Shown here piece after piece: positions 25,596 through 33,806 of a stretch of DNA of 64,000 nucleotides (within the stretch, counting starts at the first letter, position 1; every line of letters begins with the position of its first letter). The notes below the pieces were generated by a model. That model had not been told where the DNA came from and ran no database searches. It saw nothing but the letters and a program-made list of their open reading frames with translations. The translations under genes were made by a program, and so were the position numbers. Source of the DNA: Hamadaea tsunoensis DSM 44101 (GTDB lineage: Bacteria; Actinomycetota; Actinomycetes; Mycobacteriales; Micromonosporaceae); NCBI RefSeq assembly GCF_000428945.1, contig NZ_AUAX01000005.1, positions 62,001 through 126,000 on the forward strand. The letters run 5' to 3'.

Positions 25596-26936
25596 TTACT
25601 CCGTAGCGAAGATGGTCTTCTTCTGGGTCTCGATGTTCTTGCAGAGCCCGTCGATGTCCTTGGGGTTCTTCAGGAACTCCTGGATCGCCTGGATCATCAC
25701 GGTCGACGCGAAGTCCGGTCGGGTGTCGCGGTCCATGAACTGCGAGATGTGCTTGGCCCCGGAGATGATCTCCACGGCCTTCTTCTGCAGCGCGGTGTAC
25801 CCGCTGGCGTCCGCGTTCTTGTTGGTGGCCACGTTGTTCGGGTCGCTCTTGAGGTAGATGCCCTGTGCCTCGGGGGTGGCGAGGAACTTCAGGAAGTCCT
25901 TGGCCCCGGCCACGTTCTTGGCCTTCTTCGAGATCATGTAGCCGTCGATCGGTGCCTCGACCGAGTCCTGCCCGTTCTCGGGCGCGATCTCGGGGAAGGG
26001 GAAGAAGTCGAGGTCCTTGCGCTCCTCCTCGCTGAACTGCTGGCCGACGAACATGCCGAGCACGTACATGCCGGCCTTCTTCTGCTGCAGGGACTGCGCG
26101 GCCTCCTGCCAGGTACGCCCGAGCGCACCCTCCTGGAGGTACGGCAGCAGCGAGGCCCAGGTGTCGAAGACCGCCTTGACCTTGGCGTCCTCCCACGACT
26201 CCTTGCCGGCCATCAGGCTGATGTGGAAGTCGTAGCCGTTGAGCCGCATGTTGATGTAGTCGAACGTGCCCATCGCCGGCCAGCCGTCCTTGTCGGCGAA
26301 GGCGATCGGGACGAGGCCGTCGGACTTCATCTTCGCGGCGAGCGTCTTGTACTCGTCGAACGTCTTCGGCACCGTGTAACCCTTGGCCTGGAAGACGCTC
26401 GGCCGGTAGAAGACCGCCCACGGGTAGAGGTAGTACGGCACGAAGTACTGCTTGCCGTCGGCGCCGGTCGAGGCGGCCTTGAAGGCGTCGCTGTAGCCCG
26501 AGCCGATGTCGCCCCAGATGTCGCTGATGTCGGTGGCGAGGCCCTGCGCGGCGAAGAACTGCATGCGGTAGCCGGCGAACCAGGTGAACACGTCGTCCGG
26601 CGTGCCCTTGAGGTACTGGTTGATCTGCTCCTGGAACGTGTTGTGGTCGATGGTGTTGACGTTGACGGTGTCGCCCGACTTCTGCTGGAACGAGGCGACC
26701 GCGTCCGCCAGCGCCTTCTTCGGCACCGCGTCGGAGTAGTTGGAGCCCACCGTGACGGTCTTCTTGGCGCCGGAACCGCCGGAGCCGGAGTCGTCGCTGC
26801 AGGCTGCGAGGAGAGAAGGGACAGTGACGGCGCCGGTCGCGGCGACCGCCCCGCGCATGAGAGCACGACGGGACAGGGACGCGTGCGACAGGGGAGTGCT
26901 GAATGCCGGGTGGCTTCCGGCCGGTTCGTTGTTCAT
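25596..26936 (-). CDS. Sugar-binding lipoprotein of ABC importer
   Basis: 446 aa extracellular solute-binding protein family 1. N-terminus has a twin-arginine-like SRRALMRG followed by a lipobox LLAAC (Cys near residue 46), so it is probably a Tat-exported lipoprotein. Family-typical motifs include DVFTWFAGYRMQFF and MGTFDYINMRLNGYDF. First gene of the importer operon; AAAGGAAGGG precedes the ATG at 26936. A TTGACA at 27023-27018 on the minus strand could be its -35, but no good -10 follows. No LacI/ROK regulator is encoded nearby. Confidence 0.9.
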   Translation of the reverse strand: MNNEPAGSHPAFSTPLSHASLSRRALMRGAVAATGAVTVPSLLAACSDDSGSGGSGAKKTVTVGSNYSDAVPKKALADAVASFQQKSGDTVNVNTIDHNTFQEQINQYLKGTPDDVFTWFAGYRMQFFAAQGLATDISDIWGDIGSGYSDAFKAASTGADGKQYFVPYYLYPWAVFYRPSVFQAKGYTVPKTFDEYKTLAAKMKSDGLVPIAFADKDGWPAMGTFDYINMRLNGYDFHISLMAGKESWEDAKVKAVFDTWASLLPYLQEGALGRTWQEAAQSLQQKKAGMYVLGMFVGQQFSEEERKDLDFFPFPEIAPENGQDSVEAPIDGYMISKKAKNVAGAKDFLKFLATPEAQGIYLKSDPNNVATNKNADASGYTALQKKAVEIISGAKHISQFMDRDTRPDFASTVMIQAIQEFLKNPKDIDGLCKNIETQKKTIFATE

Positions 26937-27182
26937 GACCCTTCCTTTGGGGAGCGTTGGGACACGATCGAACTTGACGCTTTCAGAAGTCACACGTTGG
27001 ATCAGCCATGGTCGAACTGTCAAGGAGCACGCTTGCCTGTAACGCATCCGTAATTTGGCTCACCGTATCAATGCGACATATGCCTATCAATCAGGCGGCA
27101 GCGCGGCCACCGATAGGGCCCTCACGATGGTGAGGTGCTGTCGATTGTGTTGGTTTTTCGCAGCGCCGGATCAGAGATCGGA

Positions 27183-27626
27183 TCAGAGGTCGCGGTCGAA
27201 GTGCATCATCGTCTTGCCGGGCCCGTCGTAGTCCACGATCGGTCCGGTCACCGTGAACCCCATCCGCTGGTGGAACGCGATCGATCCCGCGTTGACCGGC
27301 GAGGTGATCGCCCCGACCCGCCGCCGCCCGCCGGCCCGCGCCAGCGCGAAGAACCGCTCGTACAGCGTCCGGCCCAGGCCGGTGCCGCGCGCCGCCGGTG
27401 CGACGCCCACGAAATGGATGTACGCGGCTTCCGGCTCCGCCGGCGACAGGATGCCGACCAGGAAGCCGGCGAGCGTACCGTCGTCGAACTCGGCCACCTG
27501 GCTCGTGGTGTGGAAGTGGTCGAAGAACAGCCGCGGCAGGGCGCCCGCGATGGGCCGGCCCCACCACTCGTCCACGACGGTCACGATCGGGTCGTAGTCG
27601 GCGGGGCGGGCGGGGCGTACCTGCAT
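27183..27626 (-). CDS. GNAT N-acetyltransferase, last gene of the nrtR-like operon
   Basis: 147 aa single GNAT domain. The acetyl-CoA loop is VAPAARGTGLGRTLYERFF and the C-terminal NAGSIAFHQRMGFTV is conserved. The start is 7 nt after the PurA-like gene's stop, so it is probably co-transcribed and may acylate the operon's metabolite or a protein. The acceptor is unknown. Confidence 0.88.
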   Translation of the reverse strand: MQVRPARPADYDPIVTVVDEWWGRPIAGALPRLFFDHFHTTSQVAEFDDGTLAGFLVGILSPAEPEAAYIHFVGVAPAARGTGLGRTLYERFFALARAGGRRRVGAITSPVNAGSIAFHQRMGFTVTGPIVDYDGPGKTMMHFDRDL

Positions 27627-27633
27627 GGGTCGA

Positions 27634-28863
27634 TCATGCCAGGCGTTTGTCGGCGGCGGTCGGCCCGAAGGACTCCAGGACGACCGGCGTACGCAGAGCG
27701 GCCGCGACCGCCTCGGCCGACACCGGGCCGCCGTAGACCGGTGCCGCGGTGAGCAGCAGTGCCGTCATCTTCTCCTGGTACGCGAGATCGCCCGGTTCGC
27801 CCGGGGTCAGCCGGCGCAGGATCGTGTCGTCGACGGCGTACCCGGTCGCCATGCGGATGCCGTCGACGGCGTCGAGATGGGTGAGCGCGATCCCGTCCGC
27901 CCCGCCGCACACCTCCAGCGCGTACGCGTGGGCGGGCGTGTCGAAGTGGCCGCTACGGAAGGCGCCCTGCCAGCGCCCGAACCCGTTGTGCGGTTCGGGC
28001 CGCTCCAGCGCCGGATCCTCCGTGACGAGCGGGCCGGGGCCGTGGCGGACCGTGTAGCCGCGCAGCACGCCGAGGCGACCGGCACCGCGTCCGTCCAGAA
28101 GGGACAGCGCGTTGTCGAACGTCGTGGTGGACCAGGTCGTGTACGGATGCCAGCCGCGCCACTCGTCGAGTAGCACGCCCTGCGCGCCCTCGAAGACGCA
28201 CGGCCCCCGGTCCAGCAGGCGGCCGAGGTGAGAATCGTCCACGATGGACACCGTCGCCGCGAACGCCCGGTAGGCGTCCAGCACCGCGTCGAGAGGCGCG
28301 CTCACGCCCAGGTCGCCCAGCTCGTCGGTGAGCCGGTCGCGGACCGCGGCCAGCCGGCGCCGCAGCCGGTCCGGCGCCAGGCAGTCCCCGACTCTCGGCG
28401 CGTCGTCCGGTGCGGCCAGCGCGAACGCCATCGTCTCGCCGACACCCACGCCGCATGAGCCGTGCCGGTCGTCGCCCCGCCGCCGCTCGCGTACGCGGTT
28501 GGCCGCGCGGTGCCACGGCGTGGCGAGGAGGGCACCGGCGTCGATCGTCAGCAGATCCCACACCGCCGGTACGCCGATCGCCGCCAGATGATCCGCCTCG
28601 ACCGCGAGCGCGAACGGGTCCACGACGAGGAATCGGGACAGGTGGGTGGGGACGCCTCGCAGCGTCCCCGACCCGAACTGGGAGAAGGTGTGGTGCCGCC
28701 CGTCGGACGTCACCACGTTGTGCGCCGCCTGTGCGCCCCCGTTGAACCGGATCACCGCGTGGACGGGCCGGCCGGCGCACAGGAAGTCGACGACCGTCCC
28801 CTTGCCCGCGTCGCCGTAACCGAGGTCCACGACGATCACGTGCCGGTCGTCGAGCACGCTCAT
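27634..28863 (-). CDS. Divergent adenylosuccinate synthetase (PurA) homologue
   Basis: 409 aa, PurA fold throughout. The canonical GDEGKGK loop is GDAGKGT (residues 17-23): the general-base Asp18 is kept but Glu becomes Ala and the second Lys becomes Thr. Catalytic His48 is kept (AAHNV). VFEGAQGVLLDE is well conserved. The guanine-recognition TKLD is THLD, and the IMP/Asp loops (TTGRGIGP, TGRxRRxGW) are replaced by SCGVGVGE and GRWQGAFRSGHFD. It therefore probably ligates a different acid to a different purine-like or nucleotide substrate, perhaps with another NTP. Its start overlaps the VWA gene's stop by 4 nt. It is not the housekeeping PurA. Confidence 0.8.
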   Translation of the reverse strand: MSVLDDRHVIVVDLGYGDAGKGTVVDFLCAGRPVHAVIRFNGGAQAAHNVVTSDGRHHTFSQFGSGTLRGVPTHLSRFLVVDPFALAVEADHLAAIGVPAVWDLLTIDAGALLATPWHRAANRVRERRRGDDRHGSCGVGVGETMAFALAAPDDAPRVGDCLAPDRLRRRLAAVRDRLTDELGDLGVSAPLDAVLDAYRAFAATVSIVDDSHLGRLLDRGPCVFEGAQGVLLDEWRGWHPYTTWSTTTFDNALSLLDGRGAGRLGVLRGYTVRHGPGPLVTEDPALERPEPHNGFGRWQGAFRSGHFDTPAHAYALEVCGGADGIALTHLDAVDGIRMATGYAVDDTILRRLTPGEPGDLAYQEKMTALLLTAAPVYGGPVSAEAVAAALRTPVVLESFGPTAADKRLA

Positions 28864-29756
28864 ACGCGTACCCGTCGCTGGAAGGCGCGACTGACGGGAA
28901 GAGCGGCCGAACCGATCTCCGCGAGGTCGCCGAGGCCCGTGTCGAGATCGACGGCGCGCTCGCCGAGGCCGACGGTGAGCGCGATGGTCTCGCAGACGGC
29001 GTCGAGGTCGTCGAGCTCGATGACGTTCTGGCCGAGCAGCCGCCGCCAGAAGCGCAGGATCTGCGGGTCGCCCGCGTAGCTGGCACCGGCGGGCAGCAGG
29101 TAGTAGACGTCGTAGCGCTCGGTGAGCTCGGCGACGATGGCGTCGAGCGCGATCGGCTCACCGAGCCGGTCGCCGACGAACCGCTCGACCTGACCCGGAT
29201 CCACCCGCGGGTACGCCATCTCGTCGCCGACGATGAACAGGTAGCCCCGGTGGCCGCGCTTGTTCCAGCAGTCGATGTCGGTGTGGCGGGCCATGAAGTA
29301 CATCGCCAGCTCGTACGACTCCGTACGCTGGCCGCCGCCACCGCCTTCGAGCACGATGCGGCCGAGGTCGTCGTCCATCCGGTTGTCCGACTCGAACTGC
29401 CCGACCTGCAGCGGTACGCGATCACAGGTGGCATCGCCGATCGCGCCGAACAGGATCTGCGGGTCGGCCGCGTACCCCTTGCGGATGAGCAGGTGGAACA
29501 GGTCGGGCAGGCGGCTCTGCAGGGTCCGGGGCACCGAACCCATCGATCCCGTCACGTCGAAGAGCACGGCGATCGCCAGCGACTCGGGGTGCTCGAAGCT
29601 GTCGCGGCTCTCGCGTACCCGGGCCTGCCGGGGGTCGAGTCGCGGATGGACCGAGCGCGCCCCGCCGTCGCTGTACGCGAAGGCGCTCCGGCCGGTGGCC
29701 GCCCGGTATCGCTCGGCGGCGTCGTACACGTCGGTGGACCAGCGTCCGCTTCCCAT
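28860..29756 (-). CDS. VWA-domain protein
   Basis: 298 aa from ATG 29756, with GGGAG upstream. A von Willebrand A domain spans roughly residues 60-230. The MIDAS motif DVTGS is at residues 67-71, with a following acidic FIVGDEMAYPR. A Gly-rich loop (LEGGGGGQRTESYELAMYF) is prominent. There is no signal peptide or membrane helix, so it is cytosolic. Such metal-dependent adhesion domains usually scaffold partners. It lies between an NrtR-like regulator (66 nt upstream) and a PurA homologue (4-nt overlap). Role unknown. Confidence 0.8.
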   Translation of the reverse strand: MGSGRWSTDVYDAAERYRAATGRSAFAYSDGGARSVHPRLDPRQARVRESRDSFEHPESLAIAVLFDVTGSMGSVPRTLQSRLPDLFHLLIRKGYAADPQILFGAIGDATCDRVPLQVGQFESDNRMDDDLGRIVLEGGGGGQRTESYELAMYFMARHTDIDCWNKRGHRGYLFIVGDEMAYPRVDPGQVERFVGDRLGEPIALDAIVAELTERYDVYYLLPAGASYAGDPQILRFWRRLLGQNVIELDDLDAVCETIALTVGLGERAVDLDTGLGDLAEIGSAALPVSRAFQRRVRV

Positions 29757-29822
29757 GGTTCGTCTCCCTTGGGGTGGGTCCAGTCTTTCATCCGTCCAGA
29801 CCGGACAGGCTTGATTCGGCAT

Positions 29823-30554
29823 TCATCGGATGTCGGCTTCGCGGGCGGGCCGCAAGAGGGCCGGATGCAGCAGTCGCGCATCGCCCGCGCGATAGAGCCG
29901 CGGCTTCGGCCCGCCCCGCTCGCCGCCGCGCTCGGTCGTGGTGCCGGTGCTCTCGACGAACCCCGGCACGGAGAGCACCTTGCGGTGGAAGTTTCCGGCG
30001 TGCAGGTCCTCGCCCCAGACCGCCGCGTACACCGCGCGCAGTTCGGCGATCGTGAACTCGGGCCCGACGAAGGCGGTCGCCAGCGGCGTGTACTCCAGCT
30101 TCGCCCGGACCCGCTCCAGCCCCGCGGCGAGGATCGCGTCGTGGTCGAAGGCCAGCTCCCGGGCCTGCGCGACCGGCACCCACGCCGCCGAGGCCGCGTC
30201 ACCGCCGGACGCCGGGTCCGGCATGCTCGGCGCGAACGCCAGGTAGGCCACGCTCACCACGCGCATCCGCGGGTCGCGCCCCGGATCGCCGAACGTGCCG
30301 AGCTGCTCCAGGTGTACGCGGTCCAGCTCCGTCTCCTCGGCCAGCTCCCGGCGGGCGGCGGTTTCGAGGGGCTCGTCGCGGACGAAGCCGCCGGGCAGGG
30401 CGTACCGGCCGGCGAACGGGTGCTCGCCGCGCTCGATGAGCAGGACCTGCAGCTCCCCGTCCCGCACGGTCAGCGCGACGACGTCGACGGTCACGGCGAC
30501 CGGCGCGTACGCCCGCGGGTCGTAGGCGGAGAGGAAGTCCTGCTCGGAGTTCAC
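29823..30554 (-). CDS. NrtR-like Nudix-winged-helix regulator
   Basis: 243 aa. An N-terminal Nudix domain with box G55-x5-E61-x7-R69-E70-L-x-E73-E74-T-E76, complete except that the final Gly is Glu. A C-terminal winged helix (about residues 150-200) contains EFTIAELRAVYAAVW and NFHRKVLSVPGF, the NrtR arrangement. NrtR proteins sense ADP-ribose or related nucleotides and repress NAD genes. Here no NAD genes are adjacent; the operon is VWA, PurA-like and GNAT. A palindrome overlaps its own likely -10, suggesting autorepression. Because the box is nearly intact, hydrolase activity is possible. Confidence 0.85.
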   Translation of the reverse strand: MNSEQDFLSAYDPRAYAPVAVTVDVVALTVRDGELQVLLIERGEHPFAGRYALPGGFVRDEPLETAARRELAEETELDRVHLEQLGTFGDPGRDPRMRVVSVAYLAFAPSMPDPASGGDAASAAWVPVAQARELAFDHDAILAAGLERVRAKLEYTPLATAFVGPEFTIAELRAVYAAVWGEDLHAGNFHRKVLSVPGFVESTGTTTERGGERGGPKPRLYRAGDARLLHPALLRPAREADIR

Positions 30555-30569
30555 GTGGTGTCCTTCTCT

Positions 30570-30583
30570 AGTTGAGATTAACT
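30570..30583 (-). promoter_or_regulatory. Putative NrtR-like operator over the -10
   Basis: AGTTGAGATTAACT has inverted AGTT/AACT half-sites 6 bp apart. On the minus strand it overlaps a TAATCT -10-like hexamer 16-29 nt before the regulator's GTG. An AGAAGGA ribosome site follows. Confidence 0.5.
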
Positions 30584-30601
30584 CGCTCTGAGAAGAACTA
30601 T

Positions 30602-30640
30602 GCCCCGGCCGGCCCGCGATGTCAACGGGCCGGCCGGGGC
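30602..30640 (-). terminator. 15-bp perfect hairpin after the secreted repeat protein
   Basis: Arms 30602-30616 and 30626-30640 (GCCCCGGCCGGCCCG and its complement) with a 9-nt loop. It lies between the repeat-protein stop and the promoter of the nrtR-like operon, insulating the two units. Confidence 0.75.
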
Positions 30641-30663
30641 CGGTTCCAGGGCCGGTACGCCGG

Positions 30664-31896
30664 TCAGCGGCCGGTGCGGGCGATGAACGGCTTCAGCGCG
30701 GTCGGATCCCCGGCGGCTCCCACCGCCCACATTCCGCCATCCGGGATGGGAGCGAGCGCGCTGATCGAGGCCAGGCCGGAGACCGGAACGGCACCCGGGA
30801 TCCAGCCGCCGGCGGTCCACCGCCGCACGTATGCCTCGAAGGTGTCGTCCAGCGGTGAATAGGTGTCGCCGGCCGCCAGGACCGTGCGGCCGTCGGCGGC
30901 GATGTCGCGCAGGTCGCCGCGCTCCTCGGCCGCGTGCGTGTCGCTCCACACGGTGCCGTTCCAGTGGAGGATCAGCGGCCGGTCGATGTCCCACCCGTCC
31001 GGGTCGCGCTGACCCATGCCGGCGATCCACACGTCGGCGGCGGCGACGACGCGTACGCGGGCCACGCGCTGGATCACCATGGTGGAGGCCGGCGCCGGGA
31101 ACCGCTTCCAGGCGTAGCCGTTCCAGTGCAGGATGAGCAGCCGCTCACCGGCGGTGGCCTTGTCGGTGTAGTCGGTGCCGCCCACCCAGACGTCCTGCGG
31201 CCCGCCGGCGTCGATGCTGCTGAGGTCGAAGGCGCTGCCGACTGCGGGCAGGTCCACGAGCCGCCACCGTACGCCGTCCCAATGCTGGACGAAGCCGTGG
31301 CTGTCGCCGGTCGCCCCGTCCCACGCGAATCCGGACAGCCAGACGTCGTACGCGCCGATCGCCTTGATGCCGCTGTAGTAGAACCCGGCCGCGCCCTGGA
31401 TCGGGACGGGCGCGGTCCGGGTCCACGTGCGACCGTCCCAGCGCAGTACGCCGCAGTCCGCCGCCGCCCACGCGTTGCGACGGCCCGACGCGCTGACCGC
31501 GTTGACGCGGCCCAGGTTGGGAACCGGGACCTGGCTCCACGCGACCCCGTCCCAGTGCAAGGCCAGGGAGGGCAGGCCGGTGGCGTCGCATACGTCAGCC
31601 TCGGCGGTGGCGGGTTTCGCCGTCGCGGCGGCGGTCTTGGCCGGGATCGTGAAACCCACGGCCCACGCGTCGTCGCGGGCGACCGTCGCGACGCCCGTGA
31701 GATTGGCCCCGATCTGTACCGGCAGGTCGTACAGCCGCCACTGCGCCCCGCTGGCCACCTCGTTGTTCGAGGCGGCCGCTCCGGTCGCCGTGCCGGCCGT
31801 CGGCAGGTGACCCGACGCGGCCGGCGCGGCCGCCGTCACCGAGATGGCCGCGATCGCCAGCGCTCCCAGCGCATGTCGTCCGAAGGACATGATCAT
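30664..31896 (-). CDS. Secreted repeat protein, probable beta-propeller
   Basis: 410 aa from ATG 31896 (GGGAAG upstream). A signal peptide is present (SFGRHALGALAIAAISVTAA). The mature part consists of about six repeats built around LxLHWDGxxW and AxDVWxAG (for example LALHWDGVAWSQVPVP and LILHWNGYAWKRFPAP), suggesting a kelch-like propeller. No catalytic motif is seen. Encoded directly downstream of a sigma factor and its membrane partner, so it may be a target or sensor of that system. Confidence 0.75.
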   Translation of the reverse strand: MIMSFGRHALGALAIAAISVTAAAPAASGHLPTAGTATGAAASNNEVASGAQWRLYDLPVQIGANLTGVATVARDDAWAVGFTIPAKTAAATAKPATAEADVCDATGLPSLALHWDGVAWSQVPVPNLGRVNAVSASGRRNAWAAADCGVLRWDGRTWTRTAPVPIQGAAGFYYSGIKAIGAYDVWLSGFAWDGATGDSHGFVQHWDGVRWRLVDLPAVGSAFDLSSIDAGGPQDVWVGGTDYTDKATAGERLLILHWNGYAWKRFPAPASTMVIQRVARVRVVAAADVWIAGMGQRDPDGWDIDRPLILHWNGTVWSDTHAAEERGDLRDIAADGRTVLAAGDTYSPLDDTFEAYVRRWTAGGWIPGAVPVSGLASISALAPIPDGGMWAVGAAGDPTALKPFIARTGR

Positions 31897-31935
31897 TGTC
31901 TTCCCGTCTGTGGTCGTCGGTAGGTTCACGAGCCG

Positions 31936-32916
31936 TTACCTGCTGCCCGGCCGGCCGACCACGGTCGCCGTGAGCCGGAGCCGGGAGCTGATGAGGGTTC
32001 CCGCCGCGGGGACCTGCTGATTCGCCGGATCGTCGGCCCACTGCCGCCAGGCGGCGAGCTTGGCCGCGGACATCCCCGCGGGCGGCTGCGGGCGCCCCTT
32101 CCGCACGCCGTCGCTCACCACCCGCTCGCCGAGGAACCGGTAGGTCGCCGGATCGAAGAGGATCTCCGGTGTGCCCGGCAGCGAGAGTCCGACGGCCGGC
32201 TCCCCGACCACGTCGGCCGCCTCGTCGAGGCGGATACCGGGCAGCATGGCCAGCGCGCGGTACAGGGCGGCCCCGATCTCGGGCGGAGTGCCCAACGGGG
32301 AGTTCCACAGCAACTCGCCGGCGTTCGCGAAGGCCCGCTGGTCGGGCGTCAGGGCGGGATCCGTGGACAGGTCCGGCTGGTCGCTGAGGGCGGCCAGCAT
32401 CGGCTCGGGTTCGGTGGGCAGCGCGGCGAGCCGCCGCCACGCGCCCAGCGGCGTGTACACCTCAGGCCCGGCGGCGGTGGGGCCGGTGACGACGAGCCGT
32501 CCCCCGATCAGGCTCGCGTCCTGACGGCCGTCGAGGCGCTGCCACGCTTCGCCGTGATAGACCGGGTTCGCGCTCTTGGGGTCGTAGCCGGCGAACCGGT
32601 AATGGATCCACTGGCCGGGCTGGGAGTTCAGCGCCGGCTGCGCGTCGGCGAAGAACGCGGCGTTCGTCAGCACCTGCTGCGCGGCGCTCAGGCGGATGGA
32701 CTCCTGCGGACGCGGAGTACCGGATCCGCCGCCGAGGACGACGACGGACACGACCGCCGCCGCGCCGAGCGCGAGCCCGGCGGCCCACAGCGGCGTCGCG
32801 TACGCCCGGCGGCGGACACGGGTCCCCTGGACCACCCGTTGCCGGCCGAGGGCCAGGGTCGCCGGTGTCGGCGGCGACTCGGTGAACATCTGCTGCACGA
32901 TCTCGATCTCTTCCAT
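31936..32916 (-). CDS. CU044_5270-family membrane protein (sigma-factor partner)
   Basis: 326 aa. A cytoplasmic N-terminus of about 40 residues (starting MEEIEIVQQMFTESPPTP) precedes one transmembrane helix (TPLWAAGLALGAAAVVSVVVL) and a large exterior domain containing PGQWIHYRFAGYDP. The CU044_5270 family is encoded with ECF sigma factors in actinobacteria; a membrane-bound anti-sigma role is inferred from topology and context. The start overlaps the sigma stop by 1 nt. Confidence 0.82.
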   Translation of the reverse strand: MEEIEIVQQMFTESPPTPATLALGRQRVVQGTRVRRRAYATPLWAAGLALGAAAVVSVVVLGGGSGTPRPQESIRLSAAQQVLTNAAFFADAQPALNSQPGQWIHYRFAGYDPKSANPVYHGEAWQRLDGRQDASLIGGRLVVTGPTAAGPEVYTPLGAWRRLAALPTEPEPMLAALSDQPDLSTDPALTPDQRAFANAGELLWNSPLGTPPEIGAALYRALAMLPGIRLDEAADVVGEPAVGLSLPGTPEILFDPATYRFLGERVVSDGVRKGRPQPPAGMSAAKLAAWRQWADDPANQQVPAAGTLISSRLRLTATVVGRPGSR

Positions 32917-33473
32917 CAGTTCTCCTTCAAGGGGTTCACGCCGCCGAGGACACGGCGCAGTTCACGCTTGGCCCGGTTGAGGCGGGAGCCGACCGTCCCG
33001 ACGGGAACGCCGAGGGCCTCGGCGACCTCCTGGTAGCTCAGCCCGCCCAGGGCGGTCAGGAACAGCACGTCACGATCTGCCCGGGCCAGACCCTTGATGG
33101 CCCGCGCCAGCTGTGGCCCGGCCAGTTGGGCCGCCACCCGCGCGGTCGCCTGGTCCTCGTGGCCGTCGGCGGCGTACTCGGCGTTCACCTGGGACAGGGC
33201 CTTGAGCCTGCGCCCCTCGGTACGCCGGTGGCGCGACACGACTTTGGTCGCGATCCCGTACAGCCATGGCTTGATCTCGCCGCGTTCCGGATGGAAAGAC
33301 GCTCGTTTGCGGAACGCGACCAGGAAGACGTCGGCGGTGAGGTCGCCGGCGGGCTCCCACCCCAGCCGCCCGGCGATGTAGCGGTGGATGTCCCCGGCGT
33401 AGCGGTCGTACAGGACGGTGAACCATTCGGGGTCGTCCCGGGCGAGGGGATGTGTTTCGGTTTCGAGGGGCAT
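32916..33473 (-). CDS. ECF-type RNA polymerase sigma factor
   Basis: 185 aa. Region 2 (residues ~18-85: FTVLYDRYAGDIHRYIAGRL, LTADVFLVAFRKR) and region 4 (residues ~125-175: LTALGGLSYQEVAEALGVP, VGTVGSRLNRAKRELRR). Heads an operon with a CU044_5270 membrane protein and a secreted repeat protein, the usual sigma/anti-sigma layout. Its regulon is unknown. Confidence 0.92.
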   Translation of the reverse strand: MPLETETHPLARDDPEWFTVLYDRYAGDIHRYIAGRLGWEPAGDLTADVFLVAFRKRASFHPERGEIKPWLYGIATKVVSRHRRTEGRRLKALSQVNAEYAADGHEDQATARVAAQLAGPQLARAIKGLARADRDVLFLTALGGLSYQEVAEALGVPVGTVGSRLNRAKRELRRVLGGVNPLKEN

Positions 33474-33590
33474 CGGCTTCCTCCGTGGTGACTGTCACCC
33501 GGTACTCGCCCGCAGCCGCGATCTTCTTCACGCCGCCCGAAGATCCCGTACGCGATGCCGGACGACGGGGTGGGGGAAACGAGGTCGAAC

Positions 33591-33630
33591 AACCGCAGGC
33601 CAGCGGTGATCACACCACTGGCCTGCGGTT
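33591..33630 (-). terminator. 13-bp perfect hairpin downstream of tRNA-Arg
   Basis: Arms AACCGCAGGCCAG (33591-33603) and 33618-33630 with a 14-nt loop, just beyond the tRNA 3' end on the minus strand. Confidence 0.75.
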
Positions 33631-33637
33631 CTATGTG

Positions 33638-33710
33638 TGGCCCCGGCGCGAATCGAACGCGCGACACCCGCTTTAGGAGAGCGGTGCTCTATCCCCTGAG
33701 CTACGAGGCC
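33638..33710 (-). tRNA. tRNA-Arg (anticodon CCT)
   Basis: 73 nt. Acceptor GGCCTCG pairs with CGGGGCC with one wobble. Anticodon arm CCGCT-CTCCTAA-AGCGG gives anticodon CCT (reads AGG). T-loop TTCGATT. CCA is not encoded. It is followed by a strong hairpin terminator. Confidence 0.93.
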
Positions 33711-33794
33711 CTCACCGGGGTGGTCCCGGCGACGTCACGAGTCTACGGAGTAGGCGGCGGGATGGGCGAGCCGGTATGCGCAACACGGCCGCGC

Positions 33795-33800
33795 TAAGTT
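33795..33800 (+). promoter_or_regulatory. -10 box of the leaderless phosphofructokinase gene
   Basis: TAAGTT, then 6 nt (GCGACC), then the ATG at 33807; no Shine-Dalgarno sequence. Confidence 0.45.
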
Positions 33801-33806
33801 GCGACC

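Noticed and set aside
27634-28863. Phage-type PurZ (2-aminoadenine DNA synthesis)
   Set aside because: No associated DatZ, DpoZ or phage genes are nearby, and the motif changes do not specifically match what I recall of PurZ. It remains only a divergent PurA relative.
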